In this document: positions 22,325 through 36,369 of the stretch, piece after piece | Layout of the letters: each line of letters begins with the position of its first letter | Position numbering within the stretch: the stretch's first letter is position 1 | Assembly: GCA_022560025.1 (NCBI GenBank) | Contig: JAFISE010000007.1 | Coordinates: 310,001-374,000, forward strand | Reading direction: 5' to 3' | Origin: Stagonosporopsis chrysanthemi | Lineage: Eukaryota > Ascomycota > Dothideomycetes > Pleosporales > Didymellaceae | Length of the DNA: 64,000 bases | Program-made: the position numbers and the translations under genes | The notes under the pieces: model-generated | What the model saw: only the letters and a program-made list of their open reading frames with translations | What the model was told of the DNA's origin: nothing | Database searches by the model: none

Positions 22325-23650
22325 TCACGATGCCAACTCAGAAACCGTAGATCGAATCATCGACCACCACGACGCACGCTGGCTGGCCTCCGCCTCCGCC
22401 TGCTGCCTGGCCTGCCGCAGCGCGTCGACCTCCGCCTGCCAGTTGCCTACAGCGTCCTTCTCGTCCCTGATCACCACATCGTTCGGTGCCAGAACCGCCG
22501 CCTGCTCGATCAGAGCGACTGCGCGGACGACATCCCTGCCCACGCCCAGCAGCCTCAAGCACCGCGCCTGCCTGAACAGCATCTTGCTGGCCTGCTCGTT
22601 GCTGGGCGTCCACGTCGCATCGGCGTGCTGGGTGAAGCGCGCACTCGCTGTCTCGCACTTCCTCAAGTGCTCCCAGCTCATGGTGGCGTTCCGCTGGACC
22701 AGCGCGCGGCTCGCAGACTCGCCCGCCATGTCGACCTGCAGGAAGGCCGCGCGCAGGAGGTTCAGCGTGAAGTACAGATCCGCCGTCGCGTTGACAAAGT
22801 CCTCGCCGCCGGCCGCCTTGAGGCTGAGCCACGACGAGCTGTGGCGCATGCGCTCGAGCGTGCGCATCGAGTACGCCCACGACTCGGACGCAGAGGAGAA
22901 GTCGCGGTTCTGCCACTGGCGCTTGCCGACGTCAGTGCCGGTGTGGATAGACTCGAGAGTGGCTCTGGGGTCTGTCCAGCGCGGCTGCGCGACTTGCGAG
23001 ATGGCGGCCTGGGCGATGGCGGTGGAGATGGGCCCGCTGATGCTGAGGTTGGAGATGCCGCGGACGTGCGCGGCGATGGGCTCGAGGAGGTGCTGCTGAA
23101 CGGCTGGCGTGAACATGTCGGCGTGGAAGGGGTCGAACGAGACGCTCGCGCGGAGGGAGAGGTGCTCATTCGCTGTGGCGTTGGCGTCGGTCATGGCGCT
23201 CTCGATGTCGAGCTGCCGGCACAGCGCGGGAAGGTCGGCACGCAGCACCATAATCTCGTTCTCGGAAAAGTTGATGGGACCGGAGGAGAGGGCCGGCTTC
23301 GATAGAGTGAAGTGCATCAGGTACCCCTCAAACTGCCGGGCTTTGCGGTGGTCGGTTGTGATGGCAGGGATGATTTCGTCATTCAGGAAGAGACTATCCA
23401 CGTCGAGCCCTCGGCAGGTGACGCGGACGAACTGGTTGCGCTTCATCATGTAGTCGAAAGCTTCATCGTGGATCTGCTTGTTGGTGCGGAGGAGGGCCAT
23501 GGCATCATAGCTGGGCGACCGCTTGCGCAACCCTCCCACGAAGCCGGGCTCGTACTCGGGCTTGTCGTTCCATGAGCACAGCAAGAGGTCGTAGACGTTG
23601 TTGCGGAGTTCACCGGGCAGGTCCAGGAAGCGGAAGGGCATGGCAGACAT
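22325..23650 (-). CDS. F-box/2EXR-like domain protein with helical C-terminus
   Basis: Single exon, 441 residues, starting MSAMPFRFLDLPGELRNNVY. The motif FLDLPGELRN.VYDLLL is the short N-terminal module of the F-box/2EXR-like proteins that are numerous in filamentous fungi; ALLRTNKQIHDEAFDYMMKR is the usual second part. The C-terminal half is alpha-helical with TPR-like spacing (QARCLRLLGVGRDVVRAVAL, then IEQAAVLAPNDVVIRDEKDA). An upstream in-frame ATG at 23719 exists, but that extension lacks family character. A role as a substrate adaptor is possible but not shown. Confidence 0.75.
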   Translation of the reverse strand: MSAMPFRFLDLPGELRNNVYDLLLCSWNDKPEYEPGFVGGLRKRSPSYDAMALLRTNKQIHDEAFDYMMKRNQFVRVTCRGLDVDSLFLNDEIIPAITTDHRKARQFEGYLMHFTLSKPALSSGPINFSENEIMVLRADLPALCRQLDIESAMTDANATANEHLSLRASVSFDPFHADMFTPAVQQHLLEPIAAHVRGISNLSISGPISTAIAQAAISQVAQPRWTDPRATLESIHTGTDVGKRQWQNRDFSSASESWAYSMRTLERMRHSSSWLSLKAAGGEDFVNATADLYFTLNLLRAAFLQVDMAGESASRALVQRNATMSWEHLRKCETASARFTQHADATWTPSNEQASKMLFRQARCLRLLGVGRDVVRAVALIEQAAVLAPNDVVIRDEKDAVGNWQAEVDALRQARQQAEAEASQRASWWSMIRSTVSELAS

Positions 23651-24716
23651 GGTCAGAAATCGTCGTCTTGTATGTCGCAAGGAGGTGTGTTGCAATGGAC
23701 TGTCGCAAGGATGTTGCAATGGAAGGCAAGGGTCAAGTCAGTTTGTCGCTTGGAGTCGCTGGAGTCGCTGGAGTCGCTATGAAATGCGCTATGGAGATTT
23801 TGCACTTATACGCAAGTCAGGAACGGTACTGTCGGTGAACTAAATCTTGATTTTAGTTAAAGGAGTTCGGGAAAGAAATTTCGTGTCCAAGCTCAAGCTC
23901 AGGTACGGCGATTCGCAACACCATCGCGCGACCACGTCTTCTTATGTTTCACCAGGATTCTCGCCTAGACCGCTGGACCTAGCCGTACCGAGAGGCGTGT
24001 CGCCTATACTTGGTTCTCTGGTCGACACGGATCAGAAGAAGGAGGTGCGGAGAAATGAGAAATTGCACGCTAGGATTGCGGGATGACGGCAGTAAAGCTA
24101 CGGGCTTGTCCCAGCACGGTCTAGGGGTGGCCTGCTCCAGATTTTCCCGTCGGCCAACGCCCGCTCCCGCGGCAGCGCGGTCTTCTCTCGAGATCTGCTC
24201 GCATCAGCTCGGAGAAGGGAGATCGTTCGGCGACGTCTCTCCGCGAAGCATCTCAACCCCATATTGATCTACTTGTTGGATATGTCGATACAACAGCACG
24301 GCGACCCTCTCGAGCATCACAACGCTGCCACATGCCTGGTTGTGAGGGGTGCAGAAACTGTGGATACGGCGGCTCGGCACCGTTCTCCACGGCAGCAGCT
24401 GAGACGGCCGGATCCGCACTGCGTGCTTCACGTAGCAACGAAAGGATCCCGGGAACTTGTTTTAGTCGTGACTATCTGATGTGAGAATAGGCCAGCAAGA
24501 AAGACAGTTGCTCGCCGCACTCGGATCCGCGGTGGAGATGATGCCGGACTGTCGAGCCGCAAGAGTGTAATGTCACGTGATATTGAAGAAGCCAGACTTG
24601 GTCATGCGGACACGTTAATGCTGCAAGGCATGCCAGAAGTGCAGAATTACATCATGGTATCTCATTGCTGTAAGGATTACAAAACGCCAACTCCAGCTCG
24701 CTGTGGTATCCATCAT
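23651..24716. other. Spacer between the F-box-like gene and the MCM3 3' end
   Basis: About 1.07 kb with no credible gene. It should include the promoter of the minus-strand F-box-like gene. The only structure noted is a 9-bp tandem repeat at 23752-23778. Confidence 0.5.
23752..23778. repeat. Three tandem copies of a 9-bp unit
   Basis: GGAGTCGCT is repeated three times in direct orientation, about 100 bp upstream of the minus-strand start at 23650. It may be a length-variable promoter repeat. Confidence 0.75.
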
Positions 24717-27509
<2,793 letters not shown>

Positions 27510-28253
27510 GGTATGTGCTTTAGTGATGGTGGAGATAGAGCGGCTACCAGACACTCAATGATTTTTTTCAATCGGACAAGCGTGCAGCAGCAGACGGGTT
27601 ATCTCGAAAAACGCACAGTCGTTGTTGATAGTGGAGAGGGGCAGGATCGACTGGGTAACGAACGCGAAAATGGCAGATGCGCGTCTGATCTAAGCCGCTT
27701 TAGGACGACGCGACTACCATCAATCTTTCGTCCTCTTTCGGCGTAGTGTGCACTTGACCTGAATCCTCCAAAAACTGCGTGTCTGCGACAGTCTCTCTTG
27801 AACCATCAAGTGCGCGAAGAATCACTATAGAAATATCTCAAGCTTAATTGTACGAATGTTGGATCGTGGGCCACTTGTCGCGACGTGCAATATACATACA
27901 ACGTACCAGAACTCATGCTTTGTTATTTTAACTAGCGGCTATTGTTCGCAATCGTAGTGATAACTCGGAGATAATGCGTCCCGGGCTTAAGTGGATTCAG
28001 CAACCCAAGTACGACGTCATACGTCAACTTCGGCTACATGATTGTAGAGGCAGTGCTGCAACTCGTGGTTTCCACGGTCCATCATTGGCTACCGCGTTAA
28101 CTTTCGAGACCATGCAGCCTCGACGGTTCCTGACGTAAACCCGCTGTTGACGTTACGTAGGCTTGTCCAGACCCTGCAAACACGATTGCAGCATAAAGAG
28201 CAGTCCCGCGATCCCAACACTCAATCTCTTACCCCTCTCCAACCACCGACAAG
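27510..28253. promoter_or_regulatory. Divergent promoter MCM3 / short-chain dehydrogenase
   Basis: A 744-bp spacer between two divergent genes with no internal gene. It carries the SBF/MBF/E2F-like site described separately on the MCM3 side. No TATA box was recognised on the dehydrogenase side. Confidence 0.55.
27663..27670 (-). promoter_or_regulatory. SBF/MBF/E2F-like cell-cycle site upstream of MCM3
   Basis: CGCGAAAA on the plus strand, TTTTCGCG read toward MCM3, lies about 155 bp upstream of the MCM3 ATG. It fits the SCB core CRCGAAA and the E2F core TTTSGCG. A perfect MCB (ACGCGT, 27336-27341) also lies in MCM3 intron 2. G1/S control is known for MCM genes in yeasts; here it is inferred. 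Confidence 0.4.
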
Positions 28254-29149
28254 ATGACACCCCGAGTCTTCCTTATCACTGGAACGTCGACCGGCTTCGG
28301 CGAGGAGCTAGTCAAAGTCGTCCTCAAGAACGGCGACCATGTCGTTGCTACAGCTCGCAACAGCTCGAAGCTGAAGTTCGATGACGCGAACGACTCCAAC
28401 AGCCTCCTTGTCGACCTCGATGTCACAGACAAAAGCTCTATCGACAAGGCCTTCGAAGCTGCGGTTAAGAAGTTCAAGCGGGTCGATGTTGTCGTGAACA
28501 ACGCCGGCTACGGTCTGAGCGGGCCTTTCGAGACTCTGTCCGACCAGCAGCTGCGGCAGCAGATGGACATCAACTTCTTCGGACTGATCGATGTCACAAG
28601 GAAGGCTTTGGAGACCATGCGGGACCTGAAGACTGGCGGTGTGATCCAGCAGGTGACGTCCATTGGAGGTCAAATAGGTGAGCACGATCGACTCAATGTC
28701 ACCGACAGCAAGCTTACGTTGCAGGCGTGCCTTCGTTCTCGATCTACTGCGCATCCAAGTGGGCGGTTGAAGGCTTTACAGAAGCGCTTTCGAAGGAGCT
28801 GAAGCCTGAGTGGGGAATCAAACTGACCTGCATTGAGCCCGGAGGCTTCCGCACCGACTGGTCCGGTCGAAGCATGCAGTTTGGCGAAGTCAAGAACGAC
28901 GCGTACGACCACATCAACCCAAAGAAGAACGCGCAGAGTAGGCATCATACGCAGGCTGGAGACCCAGCAAAGGCAGCCAAGGTCTTCTACAATCTGGCTG
29001 TGATGAAGGATCCTCCGATTCGCTGCGCTGTCGGCACCGACGCATACAAGGCAATGACTACCAAGGTCGACACTACTAAGGAGAACGTGGACAAGTTCAA
29101 GGATTGGACGAACAGTACCGACGTAGACGGTTACAAGCCCCCGAGCTAG
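28254..29149 (+). CDS. Classical short-chain dehydrogenase/reductase
   Basis: Exons 28254..28677 and 28725..29149 (47-bp intron) encode 282 residues. The cofactor loop TGTSTGFG (residues 8-15), the NNAG motif and the catalytic YCASK (Tyr and Lys) after the serine-bearing VTSIGGQIG define a classical SDR of the retinol-dehydrogenase-like type. The arginine in VVATARNSSKL at the end of strand 2 favours NADP(H). No signal peptide is present, so the enzyme is probably cytosolic. The substrate cannot be deduced, and the neighbours (MCM3, arabinanase) give no pathway hint. Confidence 0.9.
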
Positions 29150-30359
29150 GTGCAACGTAAGGCGGGAGATACGCGAGAAGAGCAAAGTTGCGGTGAGCCG
29201 GTACCTCAGTACTCTCAGCTTATCAGAACCAGTACAATTGATGCATTAGTATAGAAAAAGTCGAGCGTCATTTTGAAGCAATCAACACTTCCTATACACT
29301 TTAATGACATCGCGCAGAATTCGACTGACCCTCCTCACGTCATCTAGCAAATGCAGTCTCCAAGATGACAATGTGTTAGGCTCGTCTTACCGTGCTACAA
29401 CATTGCCGTTGTGACCACAGCCACGTTGCGAGGGCCCTGCAGTGTTTGGTTCGGGTCGCATGAGCCTGCCATCCACACAAGATACGAGCAGGGCACCGAA
29501 CTGAGTTGTGATCACCAATCGGAAAACGAGGCCCGGATGTGCGAGACTCGATAATCTGACTTATTCCACCAGGCAAGGGAGTGAGCCGTGCATCTAGAAT
29601 TGTACACATGTCTCGAAATCTGACCCACTACCCCAATTGCTGCATGGCACGTGGCGGCGCCGTGTCGCTTCAGAAGTGCGGCTACTTCTTCACATAACTT
29701 CTGCGTTGCAGAGTTCTACGTGCCAAGTGGAATTTTCGACAGGTACAAACAACCACTGAGGCCGGTTCTGCGGCGACTATACTGTGACGCTGGTCCGCTA
29801 ACAGTACATGCCCCTCCGTGACACAGTCTGATCATTTTCTTCAACTCATCGGAAGATAGTTTCCGCTTTCTGTTCCAGGTACTATGGAGGGAACTTGATA
29901 GCAGACCAAACAGCAATTTCGCGTGCGCACAGAGACCATGTTGTGGCAAGAGTGGGACGTCTAGAGTCAATAGTGGAGCCTGAACGCCCGGTACCATCAG
30001 ATACGGTTTAGTAAGTGCGAATCAATCGGTTGTTGTCAGGTTTGACAACAGTTTTGAAGACGAATGACAGAACCACAGAGCTGTCCCTCTGTGGTGATTC
30101 ACATACTACGATGACAGCATGGGCGTTCGCACAGCTTGGCGACTGCACACTGCTTGGCTCCAACATTCAAACGCCGCGTAATCGTTCGCACCAGCCAAAT
30201 GACATTATCAGCATGGTCTTTGTACTCACAGCTTGCTTTTAAAAGAGCACCTCGTTGGCTTCGGCGGTCGTTGTCTTACCGACACCACCAGTATCGTGTG
30301 CGTGAAAAGGGGACACTGGAAATTCCTCACCCATCGCACTCCCGTTTCTCGCAGCCTCG
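29150..30359. other. Gene-free spacer before the arabinanase gene
   Basis: About 1.2 kb with only short open frames lacking coding bias. One, on the minus strand at 29716..29997, contains a KR-rich helix but no supporting structure. It presumably contains the arabinanase promoter. No repeat was recognised. Confidence 0.5.
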
Positions 30360-31507
30360 ATGTTGATAACCCTTGCGACCTTCCTACCTCTTCTCTTCCG
30401 CCTCGGTCTCACTTCACCTATCCTGCAAGGTGACACTAATCATTTGTCTTCCCCCTACCCAGACCCGGGACCATGCTATGGGAACATCTCCTGGATTCAC
30501 GACCCAAGCATCATCTACGAAGACGGCACCTACTGGCGCTTCTCCACAAGTGGCAACATAGCTATTGCTACTGCACCGTCTATCAGAGGACCATGGACAT
30601 ATCAAGGCTCTCTTCTGACGGAAGGTACAAAGATACGCGTTGCTCCCAACCAAGACATATGGGTTAGGACATACTTCGTTTTGCGAGCTCAGGTAACAGC
30701 ACTGACAATCCTAGGCCCCCTCAATCTCCAAGTTCGATGGTCTGTATTACGTCCACTACTCTGTCAGCACCATGGGTAGCCAGGCCTCGCAGATAGGTCT
30801 CGCGACCGCAGAATGCCTCTCAGGACCATGGACAGATCACGGCTCGCTCAACCTACCCCAGCACCCATCATACAACCTCATCGACCCTTTCATTTACCAA
30901 GACGAGCCAGATGAGGCCTTGTCCTTCACCTTTGGCAGCTACTGGTCCGGCATACAGCAGTTCTCGCTCCCTTCGCACCAGCATCTGATGGCTCTGGATG
31001 GCAGCATGGTGCAAGCTAATGACATTCACACGATTGTAACGAATTCCACGACAGGCGCTGCAGTCGTGGAGGGCGCGATTACCTACAAGCACAAGGGATC
31101 CTACTACCTCTTCTTCTCAGTCGGTGCGTGCTGCAACACGCCTACCACCTCCCTTGCACCTTCTGGCGATGAGTACCACGTCGCCGTGTGTCGAGCTGAA
31201 ACAGTCACCGGCCCGTACTTCGACCGCGAGGGCCGCGACTGCAGGACGCAGAACGGCGGAACTACGATCCTGGCAAGCCATGACGATGTGTATGCGCCCG
31301 GCGGCCAGGGCGTTCTGAGGTTGCCCGGAGAAGATGGTGAAGAAGGAAGGGATGTCATTTATTATCACTACGGCAAGTCTTACTGACAGTGGGGTGAGGA
31401 TGGAGCTGACGAGCCTAGTGAAACCAAGTATCGGATTTGAGGCGCAGGACTTCTTTTTTGGATGGAACTACCTTGAGTGGAGGGATGGATGGCCTGTTGT
31501 GACTTGA
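30360..31507 (+). CDS. Secreted GH43 arabinan endo-1,5-alpha-L-arabinosidase
   Basis: Hydrolyses alpha-1,5-arabinan side chains of pectin outside the cell. Exons are 30360..30662, 30715..31372 and 31419..31507 (349 residues). Residues 1-19 are a signal peptide (MLITLATFLPLLFRLGL). The five-bladed propeller residues are visible: the base Asp in WIHDPSIIY, the pKa-modulating Asp in NLIDPFIY and the acid Glu in AAVVEGAITYKH. Without the second intron translation would stop at GKSY; splicing with a GC-AG pair (donor GCAAGT at 31373) restores the family end YYHYVKPSIGF...FFFGWNYLEWRDGWP. Intron 1 uses a weak GTTAGG donor. Confidence 0.92.
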
Positions 31508-32529
31508 TTGAGGTCTGCTTGTGTTTTACGTTCGGTTATTATTTATCGGGCGATATTGCTTGGGCTAGCTAGCTTCTGAAGATTTGATTTGGTACCTTCT
31601 TCGGCTGCGAAGATATCATGTTGCTACCTGTTTGTGCTGTCTTGGTAGTTTGGCGCTGATACATTGAGGGCGATACCAGTCTTGCTGTGTACTCCTTCAC
31701 ATGCCTTGATTTCTGTAAGTGATCTCGAATTGAATGGAGGCGTTCAGAAACCAGACGAACGGACCAACTCCCGCGCTATTAATAGATCACTGTAAACAAA
31801 CGCGTCTCTCCGCGGTGCTTTGGCTTGCCGTGGATCGTCATGGCTCGTGCTGTGAGATGCTCTAAGTCGAGATCTGGCAAAAAGCTTGTCTCGAGCGCAA
31901 AAGCTTGGTTTTGCGATCGACGGCACGACCGATGAGCAGGTAATCATGAAGCGAGATTCGGCAGCGTTTGCTGCTTTCCAGTGGGATCGGCCCGCCTCCT
32001 GGTTGCCAGCCTCGGTGGATGCATGGAAAACGAAGTGTGCTCGCGTGCTCCAGCCCCTCCGTACTTTGGGCGTCCCACTAGTCCCATCACATGCAATTCT
32101 CGAACTGATGCTGTGCAAGGATCAGACGCTTCGCAGCACGAAGATTTGCAGAGGGCTGTACACACCCCGCAATCAATGCAACAGAATAGTCAAGCAAGAG
32201 CAGCAGATTGCGCAAGCCGAGAAAATCTAACTTGGTAGATGTTGACGCACGAAACACTCAGGTTGGTATCCTCCAATTCAGAGAAAGGCGCCAGCCTCAG
32301 TGTGGCTTAACGTACGTCTTGGCATTCGTCATACGCTCCGTTCTTCCGTTCACGCATTGCTGCAGCGACTCCATAGTGAATACCTGTTTGCACAGTGTTA
32401 CACTGGTGTACAAGACCGGTCCCTGCGCTGCGTGCATCTCCACCGCAAAGCCTCACCTCTCAGCCGCTGCCCGTGCCTCAATCGCCGCATTCTTTCGTGA
32501 TCAGCACACAACGTCTGGGCGTCTCAGCC
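31508..32529. other. Gene-free spacer upstream of phospholipase D
   Basis: About 1.0 kb. Overlapping open frames on both strands at 31744-32230 show no known domain and no consistent third-position bias, so I do not call a gene. The downstream part is presumably the phospholipase D promoter and leader. Confidence 0.5.
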
Positions 32530-35123
32530 ATGTCTGATGCGGGGAAGCAGAAAGGGCTGAAGAAGCTCTTCCATCCTTTCAACCACAAAGCGAGCGAGAA
32601 GTTTGAGGAGCTGCAGGAGAAGCTCGAGCACACGAAGCTGAGGGACGCGCATGTCAAGGCTGTGCATCTCACTCATAAGGTCGGAAAGTTCAAAAACTTA
32701 TTCAACACCAACCATCGTCACGACGAGGAACATGAGTTGGCGACTGATGCAAAGCGCACGCGGGTGGGAGAGAACCATCGCTTCCATTCATTTGCGCCAG
32801 AGAGAGAAGGCAATCTGGTGAAATGGTATGTCGACGGCCGAGATTACTTCTGGGCTGTTGCCGAGGCGTTGGAAAAGGCACAGGAGACCATTTACATTGC
32901 AGATTGGTGGTTGTCTCCTGAACTGTTTCTCAAGCGCCCTCCGTTCTACAACCAACAGTACCGGCTGGATCAAATCCTCAAGCGTCGAGCCCAGGCTGGT
33001 GTCAAGATTTACGTTTCTGTGTACAAAGAAGTATGTAATGTTCCGCTCGTATAATTGCTGGTCACTGACAATTAAAGGTCACTGCTGCACTCACATGCAA
33101 CAGCCAGCACACCAAGAAGGCGCTCATGGGTCTCATCAAGGAGGGCGAGCCAGGCTACGGAAACATCAACGTCATGAGGCATCCTGATCACAACGTGTTC
33201 GAGAACGCAGCTGACATGACATTTTACTGGGCGCATCACGAAAAATTTATCGTGATTGACTATGCTATGGCTTTCATTGGAGGGTTGGACTTGTGCTACG
33301 GACGGTGGGACAACAAGCAGCATCCGCTGGCGGACGTGCACCCTTCCGGCATTCAGAATCAGACTTTCCCAGGCCAGGACTACAACAACAACCGCATTAT
33401 GGATTTCGAAGGCGTCGAGGATTGGAAGTCGAACAAACTCAATAAGCTCGAATACGGCCGCATGCCGTGGCACGATGTCTCTATGGGTGTGATTGGTCCG
33501 GCTGTTTACGACATTGCAGAGCATTTTGTTCTCCGCTGGAACTTCATGAAGCGCGAAAAGTACAAGCGCGATGAGCGGTACGACTGGCTCACCATGGAGG
33601 GGCGAGAAGGCGATGACGAGGATCTCATCGGTGTACAGAGGCCAAAGTTTCCTGTCGGAGACTATGTTCACCACCCCAAGACGCCACTCTCCCAGAAGAA
33701 TTTGGACAACCGCGGCACAGTGCACGCGCAGCTTGTGAGAAGTAGCTGCGATTGGAGCATGGGAATCCTACCGGAAGAGCACAGCATTCAAAACGCTTAC
33801 ATCGAGCTCATCCGGAACGCAAAGCACTTTGTGTACATTGAGAATCAGTTCTTCATTACCAACACACGCAAAGACGACAGCAGTCCTGTGCACAACCAGA
33901 TCGGAGCTGCAATCGTTGAAGCAGTTGTCAAAGCCGGAAAGGAGGGCCGCAAGTTCCGAGTCATCATCCTCATTCCTGCCATCCCGGGTTTTGCTGGAGA
34001 TCTCCGTGACAACGCTGCGGCAGGAACCCGCGCAATCATGGACTACCAGTTCAAGAGCATCTGCCGTGGCGAAGACAGCATCTTTGAGCGCGTCAAAGCG
34101 CAAGGCGTTGATCCGAACGAGCACATTTTCTTTTTCAATCTCCGATCCTACGACCGCATCAACATTACTCCTACGCTCAAGAAGCGCGAAGAAGAGTCCG
34201 GGACATCCTATATGGATCTCGAACAAGCTGAAATTGAGGAGCTGGAAGCACCGCTTGAACAGGAGGGAGAAGAAGCACGGGCGAAGGCTGCTGAGCTGAG
34301 GAAGAAGTTCATGGGTTGCAACGAAGAAGACGTCGGGAAGGGCGACCAAGGCGGCATCATTGACCCCGACTCAATAGCAGACGACGCCATGCTCAACGAC
34401 AAGAAGCCCAGCAACGAGGAATGGGAGGGCGATCCAGAAGAGGAAAAGAAGCACTTCTTCCAGGAAGAGCTCTACATCCACGCAAAACTCTGCATCGTCG
34501 ACGACAAGTACGTAATCTGTGGCTCCTCCAACATCAACGACCGCTCGCAGCTCGGCCTGCACGACTCAGAGCTCTCCATTGTCCTCCAAGACCGCGACGA
34601 AGTCGACATCCAAATGGACGGACAGCCCTACAAAGCCGCCCGTCTTGCCCACGACCTACGCTCTAACCTGTGGCGCGAGCACCTGGGCCTCCTCCCACCC
34701 CAAGCCCTCGAGGCCTCCGGCGACCCGAACGCACAGCCCCCCGGCGAAGACTCACCCAACGACCCGCAACCCGGGCCCGAAGCAGACTTCGTCTCCGACC
34801 CGCTGTCTGACAAGCTCTGGGACGAGTGGTGCGGCCGCGCTACTACCAACACCGAGGTCTTCCGCACGCTGTTCCACGCCGACCCAGATGACAATATCCT
34901 CACCTTCGAGGACTACGACAAGTTCACGCCGAACCCCAAGAACGACAAGGAGCACAAGCAAGGCCATCTGTATGACATGATCCGCCCTGCGGCGGAGATC
35001 AGACAGGAGCTGGATCGCGTAAAGGGCCATCTCGTCTGGATGCAGTTGAAATTTATGGAGAATGCGGATTTAGCTGAGAAGGGGTTGCAGGTCAATACCT
35101 TCACAGAGTCTATCTACACGTAG
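32530..35123 (+). CDS. Phospholipase D (HKD family)
   Basis: Hydrolyses phosphatidylcholine to phosphatidic acid at membranes. Exons 32530..33030 and 33078..35123 (47-bp intron) encode 848 residues. Two HxKxxxxD catalytic motifs are present: HHEKFIVID at about residue 220 and IHAKLCIVDD at about 650, the second followed by GSSNINDRS. The surrounding ADWWLSPELFLKRP and YIENQFFIT blocks are typical of eukaryotic PLD. PX and PH domains are absent, so this is the shorter fungal form (Aspergillus PldA type) rather than a Spo14-like enzyme. The N-terminus is lysine-rich and helical. I chose MSDAGKQKG because the 45 codons upstream lack family character. Confidence 0.93.
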
Positions 35124-35305
35124 AGCGGTATTAGATGCTTGGCGTTGTTGGTTGCAGGGACGAGGTCACGCGCTATGAGGAGCTTGGGGATTTCATGCTT
35201 TAGGACATTATGTTTTACTTCCTATCATCTCCTGATGCTTAATGCAGTTTTTCTATCGGTCCGACAGTCTCGACAACGCCGGAACATGACCAACTGCTCG
35301 ACCCC

Positions 35306-35903
35306 TCAAACAGCGCTGTCATTCTTGGCGAACGTCCTCGCAAGCGCCTCGATGCTGTCCGCAACCCTCTTGAACCCGTCCTTCTGTTCACCAGCGATCT
35401 CGTTTACGACGTCACTCGCGCTGTCGTCGTCGCCGTTGCTCCACTGGATCTCCTCAGTGTTGAAGTCGACCTTCACGTCCGCGCCATACAGGTCCTTGGT
35501 CGCGCTGGAGGGGAAGCCACGGAGGGATGAGACGAGACGGAGCAGCTCCTTGACGTCGTCGCTGGATCCATGTCAGCATATCTTGTTCCCTTCGCAATCG
35601 GTGTCGTAGACTGGAGGACAAGGGTGTCTTGTCATTCCCAGGACACCGTCTATACATGAATGGGACTTACGCGGGCACATCTCCCTTCTTCTCATCTGAT
35701 GTGTTGTTGTCGGACTTGTTTGTGCGGCGGATCGACGCAGATCCGTTGTGGCCGCCAATAACCTCGATCTGCTGTGTTGGAGTACCTTTTAATGTCAGCA
35801 GACTCACAACTAAGATACAACACAATGACATACCCGAGAAAGGCTTGGAGAGGGTGACCTGCCACTCGCCGCCGGACGGGGGAGGAGCGACTTGACGAGG
35901 CAT
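35306..35903 (-). CDS. Small hypothetical protein, 146 residues, three exons
   Basis: Minus-strand exons 35834..35903, 35671..35785 and 35306..35561 join in frame through introns of 48 and 109 bp. The product starts MPRQVAPPPSGGEWQVTLSK, continues TPTQQIEVIGGHNGSASIRR, and has a helical, acidic C-terminal half (DDVKELLRLVSSLRGFPSSA, then SIEALARTFAKNDSAV). No signal peptide, membrane segment or known domain was recognised. The clean splicing and biased codons in all three exons argue for a real gene. It ends 182 bp from the convergent phospholipase D gene. Function unknown. Confidence 0.75.
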
Positions 35904-36369
35904 TCTGGGTGTTGTTATAAGGGTTCGAGGTGTATAAGTGAAGTGGTCTGGGGCTTAGAATGTGTAGAGGCTGGGGAACGACGATTGTGTCAAGAGGAGG
36001 GGTTGCATGCGCCGTGCTGTCATCTTGTAGCGCGCCCATATGCAGGTACACAGCTCCCTCCTACTAGTTCACTTCCTGACATCATGATGAAGCACTTCCG
36101 CATATGATCTCCGCTTTTCGCTCTCACTGCTGAGGATTGCGATCGTGATCGACCAATGTATTGTGGGAACCCTGTGAAGCTTGTCGATGTTTGCTGGTTG
36201 GGTTTGGCGCGTGTGTGAAGAAAGGAGGGTGGTGAAGCGCGCGCTCACGTGCCATGACATCATGCATCGTTCTTGGGAAGCAGCTGGAAAGAACACCTCA
36301 TTCACTTCGCATCTAAACATATGTACTGAGAAAAGAAAACAAGTCCGTACGCTGGAGTCACAGACGCAA
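35904..36369. other. Spacer between the small protein gene and the lyase 3' end
   Basis: 466 bp holding the presumed promoter of the small minus-strand gene. No further gene or repeat was seen. Confidence 0.5.

Noticed and set aside
31744..32230. Overlapping open frames on both strands upstream of phospholipase D
   Set aside because: No domain, no GC3 preference in either frame and no splice structure that extends them.
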